In this document: positions 16,189 through 23,812 of the stretch, in pieces
Position numbering within the stretch: position 1 is the stretch's first letter
Layout: each line of letters begins with the position of its first letter
Assembly (NCBI GenBank): GCA_000437215.1
Contig: FR898625.1
Span: forward strand, 1-41,319
Direction: 5' to 3'
Source of the DNA: Clostridium sp. CAG:440
GTDB taxonomy: Bacteria; Bacillota; Clostridia; TANB77; CAG-508
DNA: 41,319 nt
Translations under genes and position numbers: made by a program
The notes under the pieces: model-generated
Told to the model about the DNA's origin: nothing
Database searches by the model: none
The model's input: only the letters and a program-made list of their open reading frames with translations

Positions 16189-17420
16189 AAACAATAATCG
16201 ATTATGTTACAAGGACAGATAAAACAAATGTAAATTTAATAACAGGAAAAGATTGTGTTGCTAATAGTTGTTTGGAAGAAATGAAAACAATTAAAGAATT
16301 TTATAATAAAAATGGTGGAAGGCAATATATACATATTGTTCAATCATTTAGCCCAAAAGATGATTTGAATTTTCAAAAAGCACATGAAATAGGAAAAAAC
16401 CTTGCAAACTATTTTCAAGGTTTTCAAGTGTTAGTTGCAACACATACTGATAGAGAGCATATACATAATCATTTAATTATAAATTCTGTTAATTTTGAAA
16501 ATGGAAAGAAATTCAATCAATCAAAAAATGATATGCGAAAAGTAAAAGATTATTCCGATAAACTATGTAAAGAAGAGGGATTAGAAATAATAGAAAAGAA
16601 AAAGTATCAAGGAATATATAATAAAAATGAATATCAAGTAGCATTAAAAGGACAAAGTTGGAAAATGAAATTAGCAAATGCCATTGATTATTCATTAGAA
16701 AAAAGTAAAAATAAAACCGAATTTTTTAAAAATATGAATAAATTAAGATATCAAGTTTTATGGACTAAAAATAGAAAATATATAACTTATACAACACCTG
16801 AAGGAATGAAATGTAGAGATAATAAATTAAATGATAAAAAATATTTAAAGGAGGAGATGGAAAATGCCATCAATGGAGGAAATAAAGAAGAAAAATCAAA
16901 TAGATATACCAGAAGAACACGAGATAATACAAACACCAATAATAATGAAATATATGTTACTAGATCCAGATATACTAACAGAAATGATAATTTGGAACAA
17001 ACAAGCGACAGAAGATATAAACGAAATAAGGACATCTTTGAAAAAGGACAAGCAAGAAGTACAGAACAGTATGAACGATTTACAAGAAAAATTAATAGAG
17101 AATGTGGAAACAATTGTTATGGACAAGATGAACGAATTTATACATCAAGAAGAGAAATACAAAGAGGAAAATATGGCTTTCAAAATAAAGACGATTTTTA
17201 TAGCAATAATTATAGGGATTATAGCAGGTTGGATAATAACTCTATTACATTAATAGCAATTGATATATTAGCAAATATGACTAGACCTAATAACATAAAG
17301 CACTCAAGAAAAATAAAAGGTTGGAAAAAGAATTTATCAAAACAAGCTATAAAAGAATGGTATTTGAAAAATAAGAATTCTAGTAGTTTTAATTGGTTTG
17401 AAGAAGAAGAGGAAATATAG
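16149..17420 (+). CDS. Relaxase (MobA/VirD2-like, MobP type)
   Basis: This protein nicks one strand at oriT and leads it into the recipient. I place the start at TTG 16149, giving MAIIKFTNSKAELKTIIDYV, the normal beginning of this family; a strong AAGGAGATG lies 10-11 nt upstream inside mobC. The catalytic histidine triad is HTDREHIHNH (about 99-108), followed by LIINSVNFENG. The candidate nucleophilic tyrosine is Tyr18 or nearby. The 423 residues end in an asparagine/arginine-rich region (about 240-370) whose poor conservation is explained by a second gene read in another frame. A bidirectional terminator follows. Confidence 0.88.
   Translation: MAIIKFTNSKAELKTIIDYVTRTDKTNVNLITGKDCVANSCLEEMKTIKEFYNKNGGRQYIHIVQSFSPKDDLNFQKAHEIGKNLANYFQGFQVLVATHTDREHIHNHLIINSVNFENGKKFNQSKNDMRKVKDYSDKLCKEEGLEIIEKKKYQGIYNKNEYQVALKGQSWKMKLANAIDYSLEKSKNKTEFFKNMNKLRYQVLWTKNRKYITYTTPEGMKCRDNKLNDKKYLKEEMENAINGGNKEEKSNRYTRRTRDNTNTNNNEIYVTRSRYTNRNDNLEQTSDRRYKRNKDIFEKGQARSTEQYERFTRKINRECGNNCYGQDERIYTSRREIQRGKYGFQNKDDFYSNNYRDYSRLDNNSITLIAIDILANMTRPNNIKHSRKIKGWKKNLSKQAIKEWYLKNKNSSSFNWFEEEEEI
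16864..17253 (+). CDS. Nested gene inside the relaxase gene: coiled-coil membrane protein (MobB/MbeB-like by position)
   Basis: A 129-residue protein is encoded entirely within the relaxase gene, one frame over. AAAGGAGGAG lies 7 nt before its ATG, the best ribosome site in the region. The product has an acidic start, a long charged helical region (about 45-105) and a clear C-terminal membrane helix (IFIAIIIGIIAGWIITLL, about 111-128). The overlapping part of the relaxase is low-complexity, as if shaped by the inner frame. ColE1 mbeB/mbeD and RSF1010 mobB are nested in relaxase genes in the same way and help with transfer, so a similar role is likely. Confidence 0.75.
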   Translation: MPSMEEIKKKNQIDIPEEHEIIQTPIIMKYMLLDPDILTEMIIWNKQATEDINEIRTSLKKDKQEVQNSMNDLQEKLIENVETIVMDKMNEFIHQEEKYKEENMAFKIKTIFIAIIIGIIAGWIITLLH

Positions 17421-17423
17421 GAA

Positions 17424-17460
17424 TACTCAAAAAATATTATAATAATACTTTTTGAGTAAA
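17424..17460. terminator. Bidirectional terminator between relaxase and XRE genes
   Basis: TACTCAAAAA (17424-17433) pairs with TTTTTGAGTA (17449-17458). The A and T runs within the stem allow it to serve both converging genes. Confidence 0.65.
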
Positions 17461-17463
17461 AAT

Positions 17464-17724
17464 CTAATTTTCTAACTTATTTTCTATCCCAGCAAATAAA
17501 TCATCAAAAGTTATATTTAAAACTTTTATAAAACCCCATAATTCATAATCTTTAACTGTTCTTTTGTTGTTTTCAATCATATAAACATCATTTTTATGAA
17601 GATTGATTCCAAGTAGATTAAGTTCCATAGTTAAATCTGCTTGAGATAGGTGTTTTTCTTTTCGGTATTTTCTTAGATTATTTCCAATAACATTTAGATT
17701 ATTATTTAATTTTCTAACAGCCAT
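17464..17724 (-). CDS. XRE-family transcriptional repressor
   Basis: The 86-residue protein has a single Cro/C1-type helix-turn-helix: IGNNLRKYRKEKHLSQADLT (about 12-31), then the recognition region ending in VYMIENNKRTVKDYELWGFIKVL (split across about 47-69). I start at the ATG whose A is at 17724, which follows AAGGTGG by 8 nt. It is divergent from the small gene at 17829. Two similar 17-bp sequences, TGATATTATGACATCGA (17775) and TGATATAATATCATCGA (18106), each overlap a -10 box and are its likely operators, one at its own intergenic region and one before the cargo cluster. Confidence 0.85.
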   Translation of the reverse strand: MAVRKLNNNLNVIGNNLRKYRKEKHLSQADLTMELNLLGINLHKNDVYMIENNKRTVKDYELWGFIKVLNITFDDLFAGIENKLEN

Positions 17725-17753
17725 AATATATTCCACCTTTTTTATAATTTATA

Positions 17754-17791
17754 TTGATTTTATCCTTAAGTTTGTGATATTATGACATCGA
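17754..17791 (+). promoter_or_regulatory. Promoter and candidate operator 1 of the XRE repressor
   Basis: TTGATT (17754) and TATTAT (17778) are 18 bp apart and face the small gene at 17829. The 17-bp TGATATTATGACATCGA (17775-17791) covers the -10 box and matches the second site at 18106 at 14 of 17 positions. Confidence 0.5.
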
Positions 17792-17828
17792 GCAATGGGT
17801 AAAATAAAAATTATATAAGGTGAAAATA

Positions 17829-18059
17829 ATGAAAAGAAAAAATGAAGAAGAAATAGATATGAAAATTTTTAGAGATTTATTAAATAGATTGATAAATGAT
17901 AATAAAATTACATTTAGTTTTTATAATAAGTCATTACTAGATTTAGATTTATTGCAAATCTGCTACAATAAAACTAAAGATACAATAGAATTAGAATTTA
18001 GAGATGTACTGGAAGAACATTTAGAAGAATTGAAAGAAATTATGGATAAAAAAGAATAA
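17829..18059 (+). CDS. Small acidic protein, function unknown
   Basis: I do not recognise this 76-residue protein. It is highly charged, with many D and E residues in the second half (EFRDVLEEHLEELKEIMDKK) and a central YNKSLLDLDLLQICYNKTKD. AAGGTG lies 6 nt before the chosen ATG; an in-frame GTG at 17820 overlaps that ribosome site and is less likely. It is divergent from the XRE repressor and just upstream of the cargo promoter, so it probably belongs to the element's control region, perhaps as a repressor partner. No toxin motif is visible. Confidence 0.6.
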   Translation: MKRKNEEEIDMKIFRDLLNRLINDNKITFSFYNKSLLDLDLLQICYNKTKDTIELEFRDVLEEHLEELKEIMDKKE

Positions 18060-18085
18060 CCTATGTTAAAAATTGACATAAAACA

Positions 18086-18122
18086 TTTACAAATCAGAAA
18101 ACCTATGATATAATATCATCGA
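18086..18122 (+). promoter_or_regulatory. Cargo-cluster promoter with candidate operator 2, cut off from its genes by an IS
   Basis: TTTACA (18086-18091) and a perfect TATAAT (18109-18114) are 17 bp apart. ATGATATAATATCAT (18105-18119) is a perfect dyad apart from its centre base and lies over the -10 box. The IS target duplication starts at 18122, at about the expected transcription start. Without the IS, this promoter would sit only about 25 bp before the ribosome site of the S66 peptidase gene now at 19499. Confidence 0.7.
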
Positions 18123-18204
18123 AATTTATGAATCTGTTAAGTTAAAATGAAAGATTAGCACATTGAAATCTCAAAAATACTAAAAATTTTAAGTGAAAGC
18201 TTTA

Positions 18205-18324
18205 AATTTCATTTCTTTTTGAAAAAAACTTGATAATTAATTTTAATCAAGGGTAAATGCACATGCTTCGCATGCCCTTGACTAAAATTAGTTATCAAGT
18301 GCAAAGTAACTAAGAAATGAAATT
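18205..18324. terminator. Long two-part hairpin in the IS
   Basis: Inner arms of 25 nt (18229-18253 and 18275-18299) pair with only two mismatched or wobble positions, around a loop that contains its own CATGC-TTC-GCATG hairpin. Outer arms AATTTCATTTCTT and AAGAAATGAAATT (13 nt, perfect) flank them. It lies just downstream of the transposase gene and should block transcription in both directions. Confidence 0.65.
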
Positions 18325-18336
18325 AGGACAGAAAAT

Positions 18337-19377
18337 TTAACTAGCTAACAATAAGTTTTGTTTATCTTTTTCAGAATATTCAGCACCAGCAACTTGAGCT
18401 GGAGAAAGATTACTCAAAGAAGAATGAGGTCTAATAAAATTGTAAAAATAAACAAACATGAAAACCATATTGTTAGCAGAAGCAAAGCTTTTAAAGCCTA
18501 ATTTAGATTTGTACCAAGATTTAAATGTCTTGTTAAAGGATTCGATTAAATTGTTGGTAATATCGTCGGCAAAAGATTGAACTTTAATATGTTTCAAGTC
18601 AGGGAAAACAGATTTAACAGAAATATTGTAACCTGGAAGTCTATCAGAAACAATAGAAGAAGGATTGCCTAATTTAGAAGCATCAAATAAAGTAATGGCA
18701 GCATTTTCTTCGGAACGTTCTTTAGAAATATGAAAAGAAATTATGAATCTAGTTTCGGAGTCAATAACAAACCAGATCCAATACTTAATACCATTGATTT
18801 TAACAACAGTTTCATCAATATGCCACTCGTCGGAATTAAAGTCAAGATTAGATAAATAAGAAAATGATTTTTGTTGAAAGATGGGAGCGAAACATTTAAT
18901 CCATTTACAAATAGTAACATGGGACACTTTAGTATTAAAAGCAAGATAAAGAAATCTAGATATTTTTCTAGCAGGAGAATTACAAATATAAAAAAGCATA
19001 AGAGCTTGCATAACAATAAACAAAGGGAAACGCAAGCGTTTAAAGTTAGTTTTACCTAATAAATTAGAAGAAGAAACATCATCTATGCAATTAGGTTTAA
19101 TAATAAAAACAGAGTGATTACATTTTCTACAAGAGTAATTTGAATAGAATTTGTAATCGTGATGTAAATAAGTAGCACTGCCACAAACAGGGCACTTAGG
19201 ATAATCTTTTTTAGGTCTGTTGTTAACTGGATTTAAAAAAGTACCTTGATGTTTACAACATTTACATTGATATTTTTGATAGCCAGTCTTTGGATCTTTA
19301 CCAAATTTGTAAACATCATAAGAATGACAAATTGGACACTTAACATTTTTAGAATTATTTGATATAATATTTTTCAT
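18337..19377 (-). CDS. Transposase with zinc ribbons and IS240-type DDE domain
   Basis: The 346-residue protein has two N-terminal zinc-ribbon units (CPICHSYDVYKFG plus CKCC, about 14-41; CPVCGSATYLHH plus CRKC, about 61-86). A helix-turn-helix follows (about 133-150). The DDE catalytic domain shows DEWHIDETVVKING (first Asp, about 187-200), IVSDRLPGYN (second Asp, about 243) and NNLIESFNKTFKSW (Glu, about 280). It is intact and probably active. The start has AAAGGATGAGG upstream. Confidence 0.9.
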   Translation of the reverse strand: MKNIISNNSKNVKCPICHSYDVYKFGKDPKTGYQKYQCKCCKHQGTFLNPVNNRPKKDYPKCPVCGSATYLHHDYKFYSNYSCRKCNHSVFIIKPNCIDDVSSSNLLGKTNFKRLRFPLFIVMQALMLFYICNSPARKISRFLYLAFNTKVSHVTICKWIKCFAPIFQQKSFSYLSNLDFNSDEWHIDETVVKINGIKYWIWFVIDSETRFIISFHISKERSEENAAITLFDASKLGNPSSIVSDRLPGYNISVKSVFPDLKHIKVQSFADDITNNLIESFNKTFKSWYKSKLGFKSFASANNMVFMFVYFYNFIRPHSSLSNLSPAQVAGAEYSEKDKQNLLLAS

Positions 19378-19498
19378 GAAACCTCATCCTTTCTGGGAGA
19401 TATTTAGTTTTGGTTAAAAATATTATATCAGAAGGATTATGAGGTTTCAATTTTCATTTAAGTTAACAGATTGAAATTTATACAAAGGAGAGAAAATA

Positions 19499-20494
19499 AT
19501 GAAAATTGTTCCAGAAAAATTAAAAATAGGTGATGAAATAAGAATAATAGCTCCGTCAAGAAGTATGAGTATTTTAAAAGAAGATGTTATAAATTTAGCA
19601 AGGCAAAGATTAGAAGAAATTGGACTTAAAGTTACATTTGGAAAGAATGTGATGAAATATAAAGATGAATACTTTAAATGTGCAACAATAGAGGAAAGAA
19701 TAGAAGATTTACATGAGGCTTTTAAAGACAAGAATGTTAAAGTAATTATGACAGTAATAGGTGGATATAATGTAAATCAAATACTAGACTATATAGATTA
19801 TAAGCTAATACAAGAAAATCCTAAAATAATATGTGGATTTTCTGATATTACAGCATTGGTAAATGCTATATATGCAAAGACCAATATGGTAACATATCTC
19901 GGATTACAATTTTTTAGTTTTGGCATGAAATATGGTTTTGAATATTCATTAGAATATTTTGAAAAAATGTTTTTTGAAAATAAAGAAGTAGAAGTAGAAG
20001 CTTCAAAACAATGGAGTAATGATAAATGGTTAAAAAATCAAGAGAATAGAAAATTTATTAATAATGAAGGAATGCAAATAATAAATAAAGGAGAAGCAGA
20101 GGGAAAAATAATAGGTGGTAATTTATGTACATTAAATCTATTACAAGGAACAGAATATATGCCTGACTTAGATAATTCAATTTTATTTATTGAAGATGAT
20201 GGAGAAACAGGGAAAGCATTTATTAAAGAATTTGATAGAAATTTACAATCATTGTTACATTGTGCAAAAGGAAAAAAAATAAAAGGATTAGTAATAGGAA
20301 GAGCAGAGAATGTTTCAGAGATGAACTATGATAAATGGAATAAAATAATCGAAAGTAAATCAGAGTTACAAAATATCCCTATAATAATTAATGCAGATAT
20401 AGGGCATACAACACCAATATTTACATTTCCAATAGGAGGAAATGCTAATATAGTAGCAAATGAAAAAAAAATAAAGATAAAATTTAGTAATTAA
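19499..20494 (+). CDS. S66-family serine carboxypeptidase (LD-carboxypeptidase/MccF-like)
   Basis: The 331-residue protein begins with KLKIGDEIRIIAPS, typical of family S66. The nucleophile is Ser115 in ICGFSDITAL; the expected Glu lies in LFIEDDGETG (about 236) and the His in ADIGHTTPIFTFPIGG (about 303). LD-carboxypeptidases trim murein tetrapeptides in the cytoplasm. The same family includes MccF, which cleaves the amide bond of microcin C-type aminoacyl-adenylate toxins and gives self-immunity. At the head of a cluster rich in aminoacyl-tRNA-synthetase-like genes, the immunity role is attractive but unproven. The gene's native promoter was displaced by the IS immediately upstream. Confidence 0.85.
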   Translation: MKIVPEKLKIGDEIRIIAPSRSMSILKEDVINLARQRLEEIGLKVTFGKNVMKYKDEYFKCATIEERIEDLHEAFKDKNVKVIMTVIGGYNVNQILDYIDYKLIQENPKIICGFSDITALVNAIYAKTNMVTYLGLQFFSFGMKYGFEYSLEYFEKMFFENKEVEVEASKQWSNDKWLKNQENRKFINNEGMQIINKGEAEGKIIGGNLCTLNLLQGTEYMPDLDNSILFIEDDGETGKAFIKEFDRNLQSLLHCAKGKKIKGLVIGRAENVSEMNYDKWNKIIESKSELQNIPIIINADIGHTTPIFTFPIGGNANIVANEKKIKIKFSN

Positions 20495-20537
20495 AGGGAG
20501 GAATATTAATTCACAGTATTGTGGAATTAAAAAAATT

Positions 20538-21557
20538 ATGAAAGGATTATTAAAAAGAAACACTACATTATTTTATGCAATGTCATTAGCAGCAACATGG
20601 GCATGGGGAACATCATTAGTAGTAGGAATGGAAACAGTTCAAACAAAGGGATGGATTCCATTTATTATTTGGGCTGTAGCAAATTCTCTTGCAATACCAT
20701 TATTTGGTTTTATTGCTTATAGAATTCCAAATTTGGATAAAGTAGTAAATTCAAAAATAGTTAGTATTTTTACAACAATAGTAAGTATATTTTGTATATG
20801 GATTCAATTAAATGCTATTTATCAATATTTATGCAATTTAGAATTCGTAACAGATATGGCAGCAAAGATAATAGCAATTACAATAATGGTATTTATGGCT
20901 ATAGCATTATACAAAAATGGATTAATTAAGAGTATATTTTTAGATAATCCATTATGGTATTTATGTTATGGACTACTTATAGCATTATTGATATGTGGAT
21001 TAGTGGGAAATGTAGAAACATTCAGCATTGTTAATTATACTGACAAAAGCGAAATCTCATGGGCTTTAAATTCTTGTATTATACTATTTTCAGGTCCTAT
21101 TATGAGCTTACAAAATTGGCAAATGGCAGAAAAATTAAGAAGAGAAAACAAAATGAAAGCACATTATTTAGCAGGAGTATTATTTGCTATATATATGCTA
21201 TTTGTAGGAATATTAGCAAACTTCAAATTTAATGGTATTATGAATATGTTATTAGTATTTGTTGTTTTGTGTGTTGCTTTATCAACAGCAGATTCCGCAA
21301 TTGTAGGAATTCAAAAGGTATTAAAGAAAAAATGGGGAACCATAGTATCTTTAATAGCAATAGCATGTTGGAATTGGGTTATTCCTATGGGAGTAATGGG
21401 ATTATGGACAACAATGGGTAATATGAGAAAGTACGTTGCAGGGGCTTGTATAATAGTTGCAATAGTAATGTATTATATTCAAAAGAGGAAAAAGATATCA
21501 AAAGAAACCGATAAAAACCAAAGATATACAAATAGTAAAGAAGAAGTACAAGTATAA
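20538..21557 (+). CDS. Integral membrane transporter, sodium:solute-symporter-like
   Basis: The 339-residue protein has about ten hydrophobic segments. The opening WAWGTSLVVGMETVQTKG and the STADSAIVGIQK motif (about 248-259) recall the TM1 unwound helix and the serine-rich TM8 motif of SSS/APC-fold sodium symporters. It is shorter than typical SSS members (about 450-550), so it may be a reduced or distant relative. It ends in a charged cytoplasmic tail. It follows the S66 gene by 43 bp and precedes a HisRS-like gene by 22 bp, in one operon. It may export the cluster product or import a precursor. Confidence 0.65.
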   Translation: MKGLLKRNTTLFYAMSLAATWAWGTSLVVGMETVQTKGWIPFIIWAVANSLAIPLFGFIAYRIPNLDKVVNSKIVSIFTTIVSIFCIWIQLNAIYQYLCNLEFVTDMAAKIIAITIMVFMAIALYKNGLIKSIFLDNPLWYLCYGLLIALLICGLVGNVETFSIVNYTDKSEISWALNSCIILFSGPIMSLQNWQMAEKLRRENKMKAHYLAGVLFAIYMLFVGILANFKFNGIMNMLLVFVVLCVALSTADSAIVGIQKVLKKKWGTIVSLIAIACWNWVIPMGVMGLWTTMGNMRKYVAGACIIVAIVMYYIQKRKKISKETDKNQRYTNSKEEVQV

Positions 21558-21579
21558 TTTGGAAAGAGGTTAGAATATA

Positions 21580-22863
21580 ATGGATAATAATGAATATTTA
21601 AGATTACCTCATGGAATGTTTGACAGAGAAGAAGAATGGATAGAAAGAGAAAGAAAAATTTTAGAGTTACATAATAAAAGTGGAAAAAGAATAGGTTGTA
21701 AATTACAAAAGTATGCACCTGTAGGATATGCATCAACATTTATAAAAGGGGCAAATACAGCAAAGGATAAAGTATATACTTTAAATAGCAAATCTGGAAA
21801 ATCTCTTATACTTTCATGTGATTCAACACCGTCTGTATTTAGAAAGTATGTAACAAACAATAATGGAGAAGCACAAAGAATTGCTTTTATTGCACCTTTA
21901 TTTAGATATAGAAATAGTCATTCAAGACATTTTACACAATTAGGATATTCTTTAATAAACGAAAAACCATCAGAAATGGAAGATATAGATGTAAATCTAG
22001 TACAATTAGCAAAATCAATGACAGATTTATTTTCTAGTGCAGGTATAAAAACAAAAATACATATTAATGATTACGAAGCTTTAAGAAAAATTTTAGGAAA
22101 TTATGTTTCAGCAAAAGAATTGCCGGAAATTTTGCATAAACTTCAATTTTCATCAAAAGAAGAAAGATTAGAAATATTTCAAAAATTGATAACAGATAAA
22201 AATAAATGTGAGGAATTAATAGGATTATTTAGTCAAGAACCAAGAATTATTAGATATAAAGACAGTAAAGATAATAAATTAAATTTACCGGAAGAATACA
22301 AAGAATTATATAAGATGAGTGAAGCATTAAGATATTTAACAGATGTCCCAGTATATTTTGATCCAACTGATTTACATAGCATAGAAACCATAGATAAATT
22401 TGCATTAAGGTTTAGAACTCTCGATAATAATATTGCATTGGGAGATGGTGGAGAATATACAAGATATGCACAAAGATGGAATGACAAGATAAAAAATTTT
22501 TGGAGTGTGGCATCAGGAGTTGAAGCAATAGAAAGAAATAGTCCTGAATTATTACAAGATGAAATAAAAAGAAAAATAGCATTATACAGTATAGATGCTA
22601 CAGATATATTTACATTACAAGTAATGAAAGAATTAGAAAATATGGGAGAAAATGTAGCATATAAGGGAAAAGTAAAAAATATAGGAAAAGCGATAAAGAA
22701 GATAAAAAAAGATTATACGCACGTTGCTATGTTAGGTAGTAATGAGGAAAATGGAGAAGATATAAAAATTAAGTCATTAAATACAGATGAAACAATAATT
22801 ATCGAATCTCCAAATAAAAAAGATAATATAAAAAATAAAACAGAAGAAGAGGAAGAAAGATAA
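21580..22863 (+). CDS. Divergent HisRS-fold protein (class II aminoacyl-tRNA-synthetase-like)
   Basis: The 427-residue protein has the outline of histidyl-tRNA synthetase but is strongly diverged. A motif-2-like stretch reads IAFIAPLFRYRNSHSRHFTQLGY (split across about 106-128). A motif-3-like RTLDNNIALGDGGEYTRYAQRW lies near 282-303 in place of GGGRYD. The C-terminal part (about 345-410) resembles an anticodon-binding-type alpha/beta domain (VMKELENMGENVAYKGK). Between them is a helical insert. Such paralogues can form aminoacyl-adenylates for amide synthesis instead of charging tRNA. It sits between a transporter and a PanC-like ligase, so a biosynthetic role is likely. The substrate is unknown. 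An acidic tail ends the protein. Confidence 0.62.
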   Translation: MDNNEYLRLPHGMFDREEEWIERERKILELHNKSGKRIGCKLQKYAPVGYASTFIKGANTAKDKVYTLNSKSGKSLILSCDSTPSVFRKYVTNNNGEAQRIAFIAPLFRYRNSHSRHFTQLGYSLINEKPSEMEDIDVNLVQLAKSMTDLFSSAGIKTKIHINDYEALRKILGNYVSAKELPEILHKLQFSSKEERLEIFQKLITDKNKCEELIGLFSQEPRIIRYKDSKDNKLNLPEEYKELYKMSEALRYLTDVPVYFDPTDLHSIETIDKFALRFRTLDNNIALGDGGEYTRYAQRWNDKIKNFWSVASGVEAIERNSPELLQDEIKRKIALYSIDATDIFTLQVMKELENMGENVAYKGKVKNIGKAIKKIKKDYTHVAMLGSNEENGEDIKIKSLNTDETIIIESPNKKDNIKNKTEEEEER

Positions 22864-22887
22864 AATAAAAAAGAAAGGGTGAAAAAA

Positions 22888-23811
22888 ATGTCAGCAGTTA
22901 TATGGAATTCATTAAAAGAAGCAAAAGAAGGATTAAATAAATTACATAAAGAAGGAAAAACAATAGGATCAATACATACATTAGGAGCATTGCATATTGG
23001 ACATGGAAAGTTAATAGAAATGTCATCAAAAGAAAATGATTGTACAGTAATTAGTATTTATCCTAATATAGCTCAGTTAGCACCAGGAAGTAAGTACGAA
23101 TATGATATTGAAAAGGATTGTAAATTTGCGGAAGAACATGGAGCTACACATATAATTTGTCCAAAAACAGAAGAAATTTATCCTGAAGATTTTAGAACAT
23201 ATTTAGATCAAGGAGAATGTTATAAAAGACTAAATGGAACAGCTCAACCATACTTATTTAAAGGAATGATAACAATGAGTGTGAGATGGATATTATTTAC
23301 AAGACCAACTAGAACTTATTGGGGATTAAAAGATATAGGACAAACAATATTAGTAGAAAGAGCATTAAAAGATTTATTCCAAGACGATATTATTGTTAGA
23401 GAAGTACCGTGTGTTAGATATAAAAGTGGAATTGCAATATCTTCAAGATTAATGAATCAACCTGAAAATAAAATAAAAGAATTTAGAAGACTAAATGAAG
23501 CATGTGAAAAAGCAAGAAAGGCATTATTAAATGGTGAGACAAATGCAAATAAGATAAAGGATATTATAAGAAATGAAATAACAAGAGAACCACTAAAATA
23601 TTTTTCAATAGAATATATAAAAGTTGCTAAACCTTTGGATTTTACAGAACCGGAAGAAATCACATTACCAATAATATTTCATGTAGATTTGACAGATGGT
23701 AAAAAAATGTATTTTGATGGATTATTTATAAGAAATGAAGAAGAATTAAAAAATGGTCCACCAGTTATTTGGCTTGATGAAGAATATCCACCATTTCTTA
23801 AAGAGGAATAA
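22888..23811 (+). CDS. PanC-like amide ligase (pantothenate-synthetase family)
   Basis: PanC activates pantoate with ATP and joins it to beta-alanine. This 307-residue relative keeps the nucleotidyltransferase motif TLGALHIGH (about 31-39), a Q in PNIAQLAPG (about 59-67), YWGLKDIGQ (about 150-158) and the SSRLM motif (about 185-189) that matches the SSR signature. The PanC motifs NPTQF and GEKD are altered, and it has an extra C-terminal domain, so a different acid and amine are likely. I start at ATG 22888, behind AGAAAGGG; a GTG nine bases upstream is possible. It is 1 bp from the ATP-grasp gene, so the two are coupled. Confidence 0.75.
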   Translation: MSAVIWNSLKEAKEGLNKLHKEGKTIGSIHTLGALHIGHGKLIEMSSKENDCTVISIYPNIAQLAPGSKYEYDIEKDCKFAEEHGATHIICPKTEEIYPEDFRTYLDQGECYKRLNGTAQPYLFKGMITMSVRWILFTRPTRTYWGLKDIGQTILVERALKDLFQDDIIVREVPCVRYKSGIAISSRLMNQPENKIKEFRRLNEACEKARKALLNGETNANKIKDIIRNEITREPLKYFSIEYIKVAKPLDFTEPEEITLPIIFHVDLTDGKKMYFDGLFIRNEEELKNGPPVIWLDEEYPPFLKEE

Positions 23812-23812
23812 A

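Larger units (their letters stand above)
18130..19473 (-). mobile_element. IS6/IS240-type insertion sequence
   Basis: The ends are imperfect inverted repeats, GAATCTGTTAAGTTA on the left and the complement CAATCTGTTAACTTA on the right. They are flanked by 8-bp direct repeats AAATTTAT (18122-18129 and 19474-19481). Eight-base duplications are standard for IS6-family elements. The element is about 1,344 bp with one transposase gene on the minus strand and a large hairpin downstream of it. Confidence 0.85.

Noticed and set aside
16787..17126. Minus-strand open frames within the relaxase gene
   Set aside because: They lack ribosome sites and are explained by the reverse complement of A-rich coding sequence.
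17464..18059. Toxin-antitoxin pair
   Set aside because: The XRE protein and the small acidic protein are divergent, not in one operon, and the latter has no toxin-like motif. A control region fits better.
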